DNA of 19,748 bases from assembly GCA_029933635.1 (NCBI GenBank), contig JAOZNS010000014.1, positions 1 to 19,748 on the forward strand. Direction: 5' to 3'. The translations under genes were made by a program, and so were the position numbers. The notes beneath the pieces were generated by a model. That model ran no database searches and was not told the DNA's origin. It was given only the letters and a program-made list of their open reading frames with translations. Shown here piece by piece: positions 1 through 7,471 of this stretch (position 1 is the stretch's first letter; the number at the start of each line of letters is the position of its first letter). The DNA is from Candidatus Zixiibacteriota bacterium. Its GTDB lineage: Bacteria; Zixibacteria; MSB-5A5; SM1-73.

Positions 1-63
1 ACCAGATCAGCATTCGTATGACGAATTTTTACATGCGAAAAAGTATAAATTGACCAACATCCC

Positions 64-2343
64 GTGCCTTACCTTTCTAAATTAACCAAAAATCTGTTGA
101 CTTTCACCGTCCTTGTTCATATTTTGCACATGCAGATTAAAATCTTTCGAGCTTTATCCGAATTGGCAGTGAAAGCCGTTTATCTCATAACCTCTTTCGT
201 CTTCAAGCAACCACTGATTGCCTCTCTTTCAATCTTTCTTCTTTTGCTTTCCGGGACTTTTTGTTTTGCGCAGATTCCACAACCACCTACTTTTTTGACC
301 GCACAAAGCGATCAGGATAAGGAGGTTCCTCTCTTCTGGTTTTGCCCACATCCGGAGACTTCAGAACTGGTTTACCACGGCGATGTGATGTCAGGTGGGG
401 TATATGTATCCTCCCTGTGGCATGACAATTGTTTGGCGGTAAGGATGAACTTTTCATCTGCTCCTTTTTATCTTTTGCGATCAAGAATATACATACCACA
501 TCAAGGAATATCTGGTGATACCACATATGATTATAAGGCTTTCTTCTTCGTTACGATAAATCCAGACTCCGGGGGCATCCCTCAAAATCGATTTCTGGAT
601 TCGGTCCTCACCTCAGCCACCGGTGAAGATAGTTTATCAGAAGGAGAATGGGTGGATGTGGACCATAACCTTTATATGCAGGATTCTATCTTCTGGGTCA
701 TCTTCCATTGGTTGGAGGATTCCCCCCTCTCTCCATTGGTCGGAGTCGATGATCAGCCAAATTTTGGCAACTCCTTTTGGGGAAAAAGAACGTTTTTTCA
801 TTTTGAATGGCATCCCACCTATCACAATCTCATGATCCAGGTAGAGACAGTAATTAATCCTGATACCATCTCTGATGTGGACAGCTTCCGGGTGTATCGT
901 TCCCTTTATCCAGATTCTTTAATGTATCAGAGCAACTTGATTGCCACGGTTTCAGGACAACACTTCCACCATACCGATTCGGAAGTGGTTAATGAACAAA
1001 CTTACTTTTATCGGGTAACCTCTCTTAACTCAGAGGGAGAAAGCAGAGACTCCAACTTGGCGCAGGCAACTCCCAAAAGGATGGCAACCTTAGAAACTGA
1101 TGGAGATGAGTTTTTTGTGCAGGTGAGTGCAGGTCAACAGATTTTTGAGACCTTGAATCTTTTCAATTCCGGTGGATTGCCTTTATGGTTTAAGATTAAG
1201 ATCGGCATGGATGAGGCTGATTGGATGGGGGGCTCAGATCTTTTCGGCTATATCTGGACCGACAACAATCGCTACCCAGATTTAGAGTTTGCCTGGGTAG
1301 ATATTGAGGATGGGGGAATATGCTTAAGCGACACTGGAGATGACAATCGGGATTATGGATTTTTCGATTTTGGATTCTTCATGCAGTTCTATGGTAACAC
1401 TCTCGATCGCTTAAGAATTGGTTCGGATGGATGGCTCAGCTTTTCCGATCTGATTCCCTGCTATGCTGACACCTTCAAATGTTACATGAATCATCCTCTT
1501 CCTTACTTATGGGGACCTTATTATCTTATCGCTCCTTTCTGGGACGATCTGAAACTTATGGATAGTTCTGCCATCTACTTTTATTCAAACAACGATTCTG
1601 CGATCATATCTTATGTAAATCTGCATCACTATGGGCAGGGTGGTTATGGACCATATACTTTTCAAACCATTCTCACCCCAGATGGAGAGATCACCTTTCA
1701 ATATCTTTTCATCGATGATTCACCATACTCTGCCACAGTTGGAATTCAAAATCAGAACGGCACGGTTGGTCTGGAGATCCTTGGTGAAAAGGACGATCTT
1801 AAGGACTCCTTAGTGATAAAGATAATGCCAAGCTGGATCAGGGTGGATTCGATGGAGGGCTACATTCCCCCAGGTGAAAGCAAGACTTTAAATCTGACCT
1901 TTGACCCGTTGAGCTATCCTCAGGGAGTTTATCAGGCGAATCTTGTCATCGAAGGCTGGGATAAAAATCATCAACTGGAAACAAAGATCATCCCCTTGAC
2001 CCTGTGCATTGACACAACCACCTCTGTGGAATGGACCGAGGCGCAAAAGCCACAAAAAATCACCATCTTCCACAACTTCCCCAATCCGTTTAATCTGAGG
2101 ACCACAATTCAATTTACAATAAGCAGGGACCAAGTAAAATCGGCATACGTTTCCCTTAAAATCTACAATCTTCTGGGGCAGTTGGTGAGGACTTTGATAG
2201 ACGAAGAGATCTCACCGGGAGATCATCAAATCATCTGGGATGGAAAAGACGATAAAGGAAAGGAGACAGCAAGCGGAATATATTTCTGCAGGCTAAAAGT
2301 TGGATCCTATCAGGGGATACGAAAGTTGGTTTTGTTGAAGTAG
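64..2343 (+). CDS. Large secreted multidomain protein with FlgD-like C-terminal sorting-type domain
   Basis: Unnamed exported protein of 759 codons from a GTG at 64. An ATG at 130 (codon 23) is an equally plausible start, and neither has a clear Shine-Dalgarno. A hydrophobic segment at residues 51-65 followed by CFA|Q gives a likely signal peptidase I site after residue 69; an N-terminal region this long before the core favours the later start. Residues about 271-337 resemble a fibronectin type III domain (FRVYRS, TYFYRVTSLNSEGES). Residues about 428-572 resemble a nidogen-like beta-sandwich (YYLIAPFWDDL, FQTILTPDGEITFQY, ATVGIQNQNGT). Residues about 590-650 look like an Ig-like segment (GESKTLNLTF). 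Residues 667-759 are a FlgD-like / type IX-type tail (FPNPFN, GQLVRTL, IWDGKDD, SGIYFC, final KLVLLK). No catalytic motif is visible, so a surface or secreted adhesive or structural role is inference. It converges on ispG. Confidence 0.8.
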   Translation: MPYLSKLTKNLLTFTVLVHILHMQIKIFRALSELAVKAVYLITSFVFKQPLIASLSIFLLLLSGTFCFAQIPQPPTFLTAQSDQDKEVPLFWFCPHPETSELVYHGDVMSGGVYVSSLWHDNCLAVRMNFSSAPFYLLRSRIYIPHQGISGDTTYDYKAFFFVTINPDSGGIPQNRFLDSVLTSATGEDSLSEGEWVDVDHNLYMQDSIFWVIFHWLEDSPLSPLVGVDDQPNFGNSFWGKRTFFHFEWHPTYHNLMIQVETVINPDTISDVDSFRVYRSLYPDSLMYQSNLIATVSGQHFHHTDSEVVNEQTYFYRVTSLNSEGESRDSNLAQATPKRMATLETDGDEFFVQVSAGQQIFETLNLFNSGGLPLWFKIKIGMDEADWMGGSDLFGYIWTDNNRYPDLEFAWVDIEDGGICLSDTGDDNRDYGFFDFGFFMQFYGNTLDRLRIGSDGWLSFSDLIPCYADTFKCYMNHPLPYLWGPYYLIAPFWDDLKLMDSSAIYFYSNNDSAIISYVNLHHYGQGGYGPYTFQTILTPDGEITFQYLFIDDSPYSATVGIQNQNGTVGLEILGEKDDLKDSLVIKIMPSWIRVDSMEGYIPPGESKTLNLTFDPLSYPQGVYQANLVIEGWDKNHQLETKIIPLTLCIDTTTSVEWTEAQKPQKITIFHNFPNPFNLRTTIQFTISRDQVKSAYVSLKIYNLLGQLVRTLIDEEISPGDHQIIWDGKDDKGKETASGIYFCRLKVGSYQGIRKLVLLK

Positions 2344-2392
2344 ATGTTGCATTTATGTGACCGCCGTAAGGGTGCAGAAATTTGTTCAGGTT

Positions 2393-2466
2393 GTGTCGGG
2401 AAATCGTTTTCCCGACACTGTGTTTAAGCAGGTCGAGTTCGCATCGGGATTACAAAATCCCGATGC
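2393..2466. repeat. Two adjacent perfect hairpins between convergent genes
   Basis: The first hairpin has 11-bp arms at 2393-2403 and 2408-2418 (GTGTCGGGAAA and its complement) around the loop TCGT. The second has 11-bp arms at 2441-2451 and 2456-2466 (GCATCGGGATT and its complement) around ACAA. They sit in the 168-bp gap between the ends of the secreted-protein gene and ispG, so they could stop transcription from both sides. Neither is followed by a T-run on either strand, so a typical intrinsic terminator is not supported. The matching architecture (11-bp arms, 4-nt loop, TCGGGA core) suggests a repeat family. Confidence 0.7.
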
Positions 2467-2511
2467 AACAACGCCTTTTGACGGATGAAGCTAAACTTTA
2501 CCCCTACATTT

Positions 2512-3573
2512 TCACCTCTTTTGTAAATCGTTCACTTCATTCAACAGCGCTCCTATTAAGTCTTTTTCTTTGACTTTTCCAATGATTTTCCCTTTGGAGA
2601 ACAAAAGTCCGTATCCTTTTCCTCCAGCGATCCCCACATCTGCATCCTTTGCCTCTCCCGGACCATTTACCACACAACCCATAACGGCTATCCTTATCGG
2701 TGCCTTTATATGTTTCACTTTTCGTTCCACCTTTCTGGTCAGAGAGATTATATCTATCTCACATCTGCCACAGGTAGGACAGGAGATGATGATGGGACCG
2801 TGCTCCCTTAGATTCAGAGATTTCAAAATCTCATATCCCACCTTCACCTCTTCAATCGGATCACCGGTCAGAGAGACTCTGATTGTGTCGCCGATGCCAG
2901 AAGCCAACAGTATCCCGATTCCCAGAGCGGACCTGATTGAGCCTGCCTGAGGTAGCCCCGCTTCGGTTATTCCCAGATGGAGAGGATAATTTGTCTTCTT
3001 GGAGATAAGTTTATAAGCTTGGATGGTGGTGGGCACATCAAAGGACTTGAGAGAAATTATTATATCATTGAAATCTAAATCTTCGAGAGTTCGTACCTGT
3101 CTCAAAGCCGCCTCCACCAGAGCGGATGCAGATGCTTTCTTGTGTTTCGTTAAAATATCACGAGGAAGTGAGCCTGCATTCACCCCCACCCGAATTGGAA
3201 TCTTTCTTTCAGATGAAGCTTTCACAATCTCCTTGACCTTCCACTCTGCACCTATGTTTCCTGGATTGATCCTTAGCTTATCCACGCCAGAGTCTATCGC
3301 TTTCAAAGCCAGTCGGTAATCAAAATGAACATCAGCCACCAGGGGAATTTTGATCTGTTTTTTGATCAAAAATAGAGCAGAGGCGGCTTTCATATCCGGC
3401 ACTGCCACCCTTACGATCTCACAACCAGCCTTCTCTAATCTCTTTATCTGTTTAACCGTGGCAGACACGTCGTAGGTGTCGGTCTTGGTCATCGACTGAA
3501 CGGAGATGGGTGAGCCTCCCCCGATAGGGACTTTGCCCACCCAAACTTTTTTCGTCTTCTTTCTTTTTATCAT
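2512..3573 (-). CDS. ispG: 4-hydroxy-3-methylbut-2-enyl diphosphate synthase
   Basis: IspG (GcpE) converts methylerythritol cyclodiphosphate to HMBPP in the cytosolic non-mevalonate isoprenoid pathway, using a [4Fe-4S] cluster. The 353 residues match the short two-domain bacterial form (TIM barrel plus Fe-S domain), without the large insert of plant and some other forms. The start reads VWVGKVPIGGGSPISVQSMT, typical of the family. Predicted cluster ligands are Cys265 and Cys268 (CPTCGRC), Cys300 and Glu307 (GCVVNGPGEA); their spacing is the same as in the E. coli enzyme. The ATG at 3573 has only a weak upstream purine stretch, and a promoter-like sequence lies immediately before it (3581-3608). 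It is separated from the upstream 99-aa gene by about 200 bp containing a long hairpin, so it is probably its own transcription unit. Confidence 0.97.
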   Translation of the reverse strand: MIKRKKTKKVWVGKVPIGGGSPISVQSMTKTDTYDVSATVKQIKRLEKAGCEIVRVAVPDMKAASALFLIKKQIKIPLVADVHFDYRLALKAIDSGVDKLRINPGNIGAEWKVKEIVKASSERKIPIRVGVNAGSLPRDILTKHKKASASALVEAALRQVRTLEDLDFNDIIISLKSFDVPTTIQAYKLISKKTNYPLHLGITEAGLPQAGSIRSALGIGILLASGIGDTIRVSLTGDPIEEVKVGYEILKSLNLREHGPIIISCPTCGRCEIDIISLTRKVERKVKHIKAPIRIAVMGCVVNGPGEAKDADVGIAGGKGYGLLFSKGKIIGKVKEKDLIGALLNEVNDLQKR

Positions 3574-3580
3574 ACTATAA

Positions 3581-3608
3581 AGATTACCCTTAATTTAATA
3601 CCTGTCAA
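3581..3608 (-). promoter_or_regulatory. Possible sigma70-type promoter for ispG
   Basis: On the minus strand TTGACA (3608-3603) is followed after 16 nt by TAATCT (3586-3581). The -35 hexamer is a perfect consensus and the -10 is four of six. The -10 ends 7 nt before the ispG ATG at 3573, so transcription would begin at or almost at the start codon. This is sequence similarity only; other promoter rules may apply in this lineage. Confidence 0.4.
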
Positions 3609-3689
3609 CCCTTTATTTAGAGCAACTATTGCACTTTGCCCCCATAAGATTTGTAGCACTAAACCTTTGGTAAGATTTCGGACATAACA

Positions 3690-3729
3690 AATGTCGGATA
3701 GCCCTTAGATAAGGGGCATATCCGACATT
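3690..3729. repeat. Long hairpin between the 99-aa gene and ispG
   Basis: Perfect 11-bp outer arms (AATGTCGGATA at 3690-3700, complement at 3719-3729) enclose a second paired segment (GCCCTTA against TAAGGGGC with one bulge), giving an 18-bp near-continuous stem with a tiny loop. It lies about 50 bp after the stop of the 99-aa gene. It lacks a following T-run on either strand, so a repeat is more likely than a canonical terminator, although it could attenuate or protect the radA-side transcript. Confidence 0.65.
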
Positions 3730-3777
3730 GAAAAGTTTAAAAATCCAGGGCAGAATGCTCAGGTTTGGAGGGTCAAC

Positions 3778-4077
3778 CTAAATCTCCACCACCTCCTCAC
3801 CGGTGAAGTTATCCACCTGTGCCAGAAGCTGAGTCAGCTTCTCTTTGATGTTCTGCCTGATGTTTCCTATCATCTGCTCTGCCTCCTCTGCGCTCTGGCA
3901 CTTCAGGGAAAGATTTATCTCGTTCAGCTTATGAGTTCCTAAACCGTCCGAGCTGAAATCTACGGTGGGCATGCCAAACTTCTCTATCTTTTCCGTCTCC
4001 TCTTCATTGAAGTCCACGCTCTCCAAGGAGACAAAGTATTCGCCACCCTTTAACAGTTTTTTTACCTTAACTCGCAT
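3778..4077 (-). CDS. Small protein of unknown function coupled to radA
   Basis: I do not recognise this 99-residue protein. It is soluble-looking, with no signal peptide or membrane segment, acidic overall, and starts with a basic stretch (MRVKVKKLLKGG). The middle has an EEETEKIEKFG segment and the C-terminal half (about residues 62-90) is a likely amphipathic helix rich in Glu, Gln and Lys. The ATG at 4077 has a strong Shine-Dalgarno (GGAGGT, about 5 nt upstream), and the gene begins only 13 bp after the radA stop, so it is probably cotranscribed with and translationally linked to radA. The good ribosome binding site and lack of a competing frame support a real gene; function is unknown. 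Confidence 0.75.
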   Translation of the reverse strand: MRVKVKKLLKGGEYFVSLESVDFNEEETEKIEKFGMPTVDFSSDGLGTHKLNEINLSLKCQSAEEAEQMIGNIRQNIKEKLTQLLAQVDNFTGEEVVEI

Positions 4078-4090
4078 CGCTGACCTCCAT

Positions 4091-5452
4091 TTAGGTTAAA
4101 ATCAGGTTAAGAGTTTCTTGAACGTTTTTCACCCCGATCGTCTGAATATCAAAGCTTTGATTTAGGCTTTTTAAGTTGGTGTGCGGAATAACACATCTTT
4201 TAAAACCAAGCTTTTCCGCCTCTTTTATCCTTCTTTCTATTTGACTGACTGCCCGCACCTCACCTCCCAAGCCCACCTCACCGATCACCACCCACTCCCT
4301 TTTGGTCGGTTTTTCCTGCAGGCTGGAGACCAGAGCCACCACCACCCCGAGGTCCACTGCGGGCTCGTCGATTCTCACTCCTCCAGCCACGTTGACAAAC
4401 ACATCGAAAGCCGTACAAGAAAGCCCCTCCCTTTTTTCCAGAATAGCCAAAAGCAAAGCCAGCCTTTTATAATCCACGCCAGAGGAGACCCTTTGAGGAG
4501 TGCCATAGCTGGAGGGTGAGACTAAAGCCTGAAGCTCAAGCAGAAGAGGTCGGGTCCCTTCCATACAGCAAATTACCACCGAGCCAGAAACCTCTCCAGC
4601 TTTTTCTGGCAGGAATAATATGGAGGGATTTTCCACCTCCAGAAGCCCGGTCTCCTCCATCTGAAATACCCCGATTTCATTGCTGGATCCAAAGCGGTTT
4701 TTCACCGCCCTTAGAATTCGAAAAAGGCAACTTTTTTCTCCTTCAAAGTAAAGCACCGTATCCACCATATGCTCCAGCACCTTGGGTCCAGCTAAAGAGC
4801 CATCCTTAGTCACATGTCCCACCAGAAAGACCGGACTCCCGCTCTGTTTGGCAAAACCAATTAACGCACCAGCACATTCCCTTATTTGACTGATGCTTCC
4901 CGGAGTGCTCTCCAAGTCTTGAGTATAGGTGGTTTGAATGGAGTCGATCACTGTCATGTAAGGTATATCCTGCCTGAGCACGTCCAAGATCAAATCGAGG
5001 TTGGTTTCGGTAAGTATCTCGATCCTTTGTGGGTTTATTCTTAATCTTTCAGCCCGAAGCTTGATCTGCTTTAAAGACTCCTCTCCAGTAATATATAAAA
5101 CTTTCTTGTATTGTGAAGCAATTTTTTCAGAAATTTGCAAAAGCAGGGTGGATTTGCCAATGCCCGGATCGCCCCCCACCAAAATCACCGATCCTTTGAC
5201 GATGCCTCCTCCTACCACTCGATCAAACTCCTTCATTCCAGTGGTGATTCGATCCTCATCCGTCACATCTACCTCTTTCAAAGGAGTGGGGGAGGCTTTT
5301 CCGGCTGAACGTGGCTTCTTACGATCCACGATCCTCTCTTCCACCATGCTGTTCCATTCCCCACAGTCCGGGCATTTCCCCAACCATCTTGGAGACTTAT
5401 GCCCACAGGATTGGCAGATGTAGATTGTTTTGAGTTTGCTGGGATTACGCAT
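4091..5452 (-). CDS. radA: DNA repair protein RadA (Sms)
   Basis: RadA is a RecA-related ATPase that helps branch migration and processing of recombination intermediates. At 453 residues it has the family's usual length and order. An N-terminal zinc finger has Cys13, Cys16, Cys27 and Cys30 (CQSCG and CPDCGEW). The RecA-like core has a Walker A GDPGIGKST at residues 94-102 and the RadA-specific KNRFG motif at 251-255. The C-terminal third is a Lon-protease-like domain (from about residue 290), which acts as a scaffold and not as a protease in this family. The ATG at 5452 immediately precedes the zinc finger, as in homologues; the ribosome binding site is weak (GAGAG). It is followed after 13 bp by the 99-aa gene. 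Confidence 0.97.
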   Translation of the reverse strand: MRNPSKLKTIYICQSCGHKSPRWLGKCPDCGEWNSMVEERIVDRKKPRSAGKASPTPLKEVDVTDEDRITTGMKEFDRVVGGGIVKGSVILVGGDPGIGKSTLLLQISEKIASQYKKVLYITGEESLKQIKLRAERLRINPQRIEILTETNLDLILDVLRQDIPYMTVIDSIQTTYTQDLESTPGSISQIRECAGALIGFAKQSGSPVFLVGHVTKDGSLAGPKVLEHMVDTVLYFEGEKSCLFRILRAVKNRFGSSNEIGVFQMEETGLLEVENPSILFLPEKAGEVSGSVVICCMEGTRPLLLELQALVSPSSYGTPQRVSSGVDYKRLALLLAILEKREGLSCTAFDVFVNVAGGVRIDEPAVDLGVVVALVSSLQEKPTKREWVVIGEVGLGGEVRAVSQIERRIKEAEKLGFKRCVIPHTNLKSLNQSFDIQTIGVKNVQETLNLILT

Positions 5453-5597
5453 TTTGTCTCTCGTCCGTTGTGGGTAGTCGGTCGCTTACTTCAGTCTCTT
5501 TCCCAAAGCTTGAAGTTCGGCAAACATTTTTGCACCAAATTCATATAGATCCGCTTCTCTTTGCTATAGCAAACAAGCTATAACTTCGAGGAGGGGA

Positions 5598-6344
5598 TCA
5601 AAGTGCGGAGATTGGACCCTGCGAACTTCCGTCAATAAACTGCCTTACCACCGGGTTGTCCGTATTCTTGACCTCATCTGGCGTTCCCACAAAGATTATC
5701 TTTCCATCATATAGCATGGCGATCCTGTCGGCAATTTTATAGGCAGATACGATATCATGAGTGACAGCTATGGAGGTTATGGAGAGGGCATTTCTTAGAT
5801 TGACGATCAACTCATTTATCACATCTGCCATGATCGGATCCAAGCCGGTGGTAGGTTCATCAAAAAGCACATACTCTGGATCCATAGCTATTGCTCTTGC
5901 CAGACCAACCCTTTTTTTCATTCCTCCGGAAAGCTCCGCCGGCTTTAAATGATCCACTCCCGAAAGTCCGACCAATCTGAGCTTTTGTTTAACCCTCTTT
6001 TTAATCTCTTCTTCTGACAATTTGGTATGTTCCCTCAGACCCAATCCCACATTTTCATCCACGGTCATGGAATCAAATAATGCTGAGGCCTGAAAGAGCA
6101 TGCCAAATTTCTGTCTGAGTTTATTTAGCTGACTGTCATTCAAGCTGGTTATATCGTCTCCATTGACCAATATCTTTCCGGAATCTGGCTTCATAAGCCC
6201 CATGATAAGCTTCAAAAGCACGCTTTTGCCACACCCGCTCCTCCCGATGATGACCATGGTCTCGCCCTTATTTATGGTCAAATCAACCCCCTTGAGCACC
6301 TGATTATTCCCGAAACTTTTGAAAACGTTTTTTATCTCAATCAT
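5598..6344 (-). CDS. mlaF: MlaF-like ABC transporter ATP-binding protein
   Basis: This is the ATPase of an MCE-type phospholipid transport system (Mla/Ttg2 family), which would act at the inner face of the cytoplasmic membrane together with the MlaE-like permease encoded just upstream. The 248 residues contain Walker A (GRSGCGKS, 34-41), a Q-loop in FQASALFDSMTV (85-95, a phrase characteristic of MlaF-type ATPases), the signature LSGGM (138-142) and Walker B VLFDEP (159-164) followed by the TTGLDP D-loop region. The H-loop histidine is in AVTHD. No strong ribosome binding site precedes the ATG at 6344. In many bacteria the order is mlaF-mlaE-mlaD; here the permease comes first and no mlaD follows. 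Confidence 0.9.
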   Translation of the reverse strand: MIEIKNVFKSFGNNQVLKGVDLTINKGETMVIIGRSGCGKSVLLKLIMGLMKPDSGKILVNGDDITSLNDSQLNKLRQKFGMLFQASALFDSMTVDENVGLGLREHTKLSEEEIKKRVKQKLRLVGLSGVDHLKPAELSGGMKKRVGLARAIAMDPEYVLFDEPTTGLDPIMADVINELIVNLRNALSITSIAVTHDIVSAYKIADRIAMLYDGKIIFVGTPDEVKNTDNPVVRQFIDGSSQGPISAL

Positions 6345-6496
6345 ATTCTGAGCGCTGGCAAGGATGGGAACCCCGCCTACGAGAATTTAACTCATCGTTT
6401 TTCGCAGGTTGGGCATTATTATTGTTATGTTGCTTCACTTTCATCTTAAGCGCCCTTTTTAGTTCAGTTCTAATTATTGCTGGGCTCTCTTATCGC

Positions 6497-6512
6497 GCCC
6501 AATAAATTGGGC
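6497..6512. repeat. Short palindrome between mlaE-like and mlaF-like genes
   Basis: Six-bp arms GCCCAA (6497-6502) and TTGGGC (6507-6512) with loop TAAA, within the 186-bp gap between the two transporter genes. On the minus strand it reads TGTAGCTGCCCAATTTATTG, which resembles the GTAGCGCCCGAC segment of the palindromic cluster at 9642-9700, so it may belong to the same repeat class. The rest of the gap (6345-6530) shows no gene. Confidence 0.45.
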
Positions 6513-6530
6513 AGCTACAATTTCAATCTA

Positions 6531-7331
6531 TCATCCGAAAAGTATCGAAGCCACCACGTAATCAGCTATCAATATCAGAACTGACGAAAGCACCACCGCT
6601 TTGGTGGCGGATCTGCCCACCCCTTCTGCTCCACCTTTAGTTTTAAATCCCTGATAACATCCGATAATGGAGATGATGCTTCCGAATACAAACGCCTTGG
6701 AAAGTCCCGACATCAGATCCATAGTCTTGAAAAAGGATTTTAAGCTATTCAGAAACACATGAGGGGGTATGTTCAGTGAGGTGGCGGAGATTCCCAGTCC
6801 ACCAGCCAGAGCAATTGCATCGGCAAAGATGGTGAGGATCGGAAGCATGATCAGACCAGCTACGAATCTGGGAACCACCAAGTATTTTACCGGATCAAGG
6901 GCTAAGGTTTTGAGCGCATCGATCTGCTCGGTTACCTTCATGGTTCCCAGCTCAGCAGCGATCCCAGCCCCCACCCTTCCTGCCACCACCAGCGCGGTGA
7001 GAACGGGAGCCAGCTCGATCATCACCGCCTTGCCCACCGCGGTGCCCAGATATCTCATGGGAACGTAGTCTGAGATCTGATATACCGCTTGCACCGCGGT
7101 AACCGCCCCAGTGAAGACTGACACCAGAGCCACCAGAGGAAGCGAATTTACCCCCATCACCAGCATCTGTTCGGAGACAAGACCAACTCTGGTGAAAGCA
7201 GTGGGTAATCCCAGCAAGACATTTTTGATTAAAATAGCCAGACCCCCCACATTTTCAAAGAAGATCAAGGTCTTTCTGCCTACCAGGATGAAGATATTTT
7301 CGGAAGCTTGAGGAAATTGCGTTTTTCTCAC
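6531..7331 (-). CDS. mlaE: MlaE-family ABC transporter permease
   Basis: Inner-membrane permease of the MlaE/TrnL family, partner of the MlaF-like ATPase encoded next, predicted to move phospholipid across the envelope of a diderm cell. The 266 residues show several long hydrophobic segments. They also carry the family's diagnostic region, ELGTMKVTEQIDALKTLALD (roughly residues 127-146), followed by a long hydrophobic helix. An amphipathic N-terminal stretch (about residues 1-45) precedes the first membrane segment, as in MlaE. The start is a GTG at 7331; the only in-frame stop upstream is four codons away, and the purine-rich AAAGAGG abuts the GTG, so the exact start is uncertain. There is no separate substrate-binding MCE gene next to it. 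Confidence 0.9.
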   Translation of the reverse strand: MRKTQFPQASENIFILVGRKTLIFFENVGGLAILIKNVLLGLPTAFTRVGLVSEQMLVMGVNSLPLVALVSVFTGAVTAVQAVYQISDYVPMRYLGTAVGKAVMIELAPVLTALVVAGRVGAGIAAELGTMKVTEQIDALKTLALDPVKYLVVPRFVAGLIMLPILTIFADAIALAGGLGISATSLNIPPHVFLNSLKSFFKTMDLMSGLSKAFVFGSIISIIGCYQGFKTKGGAEGVGRSATKAVVLSSVLILIADYVVASILFG

Positions 7332-7399
7332 CTCTTTTTTAAATTAATTCAAGAGCACCAGTGATATCAGACGTCACTTTAGTCCACCTTTAGTGAGAT

Positions 7400-7412
7400 C
7401 TGCCTGAGGCGG
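7400..7412. repeat. Small near-palindrome upstream of mlaE
   Basis: CTGCCTGAGGCGG is a near-perfect odd palindrome (one mismatch across 6-bp arms) in the 140-bp gap between dnaB and the mlaE-like gene. No gene is visible in the gap (7332-7471). It is too short to call a terminator, and is listed because similar small palindromes occur in most gaps of this window. Confidence 0.3.
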
Positions 7413-7471
7413 AACCTGCTTAATTCTAAGACCCAGTCACTCAATAGTTTTGTAGTTCTCTTTTTGGATTA

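Noticed and set aside
2393..2418. Intrinsic terminator of the plus-strand secreted-protein gene
   Set aside because: The stem is good but no T-run follows on the plus or minus strand; kept as a repeat.
5001..5423. Plus-strand open frame of 140 codons
   Set aside because: Antisense to the zinc finger and Walker regions of radA; a shadow of biased codon use.
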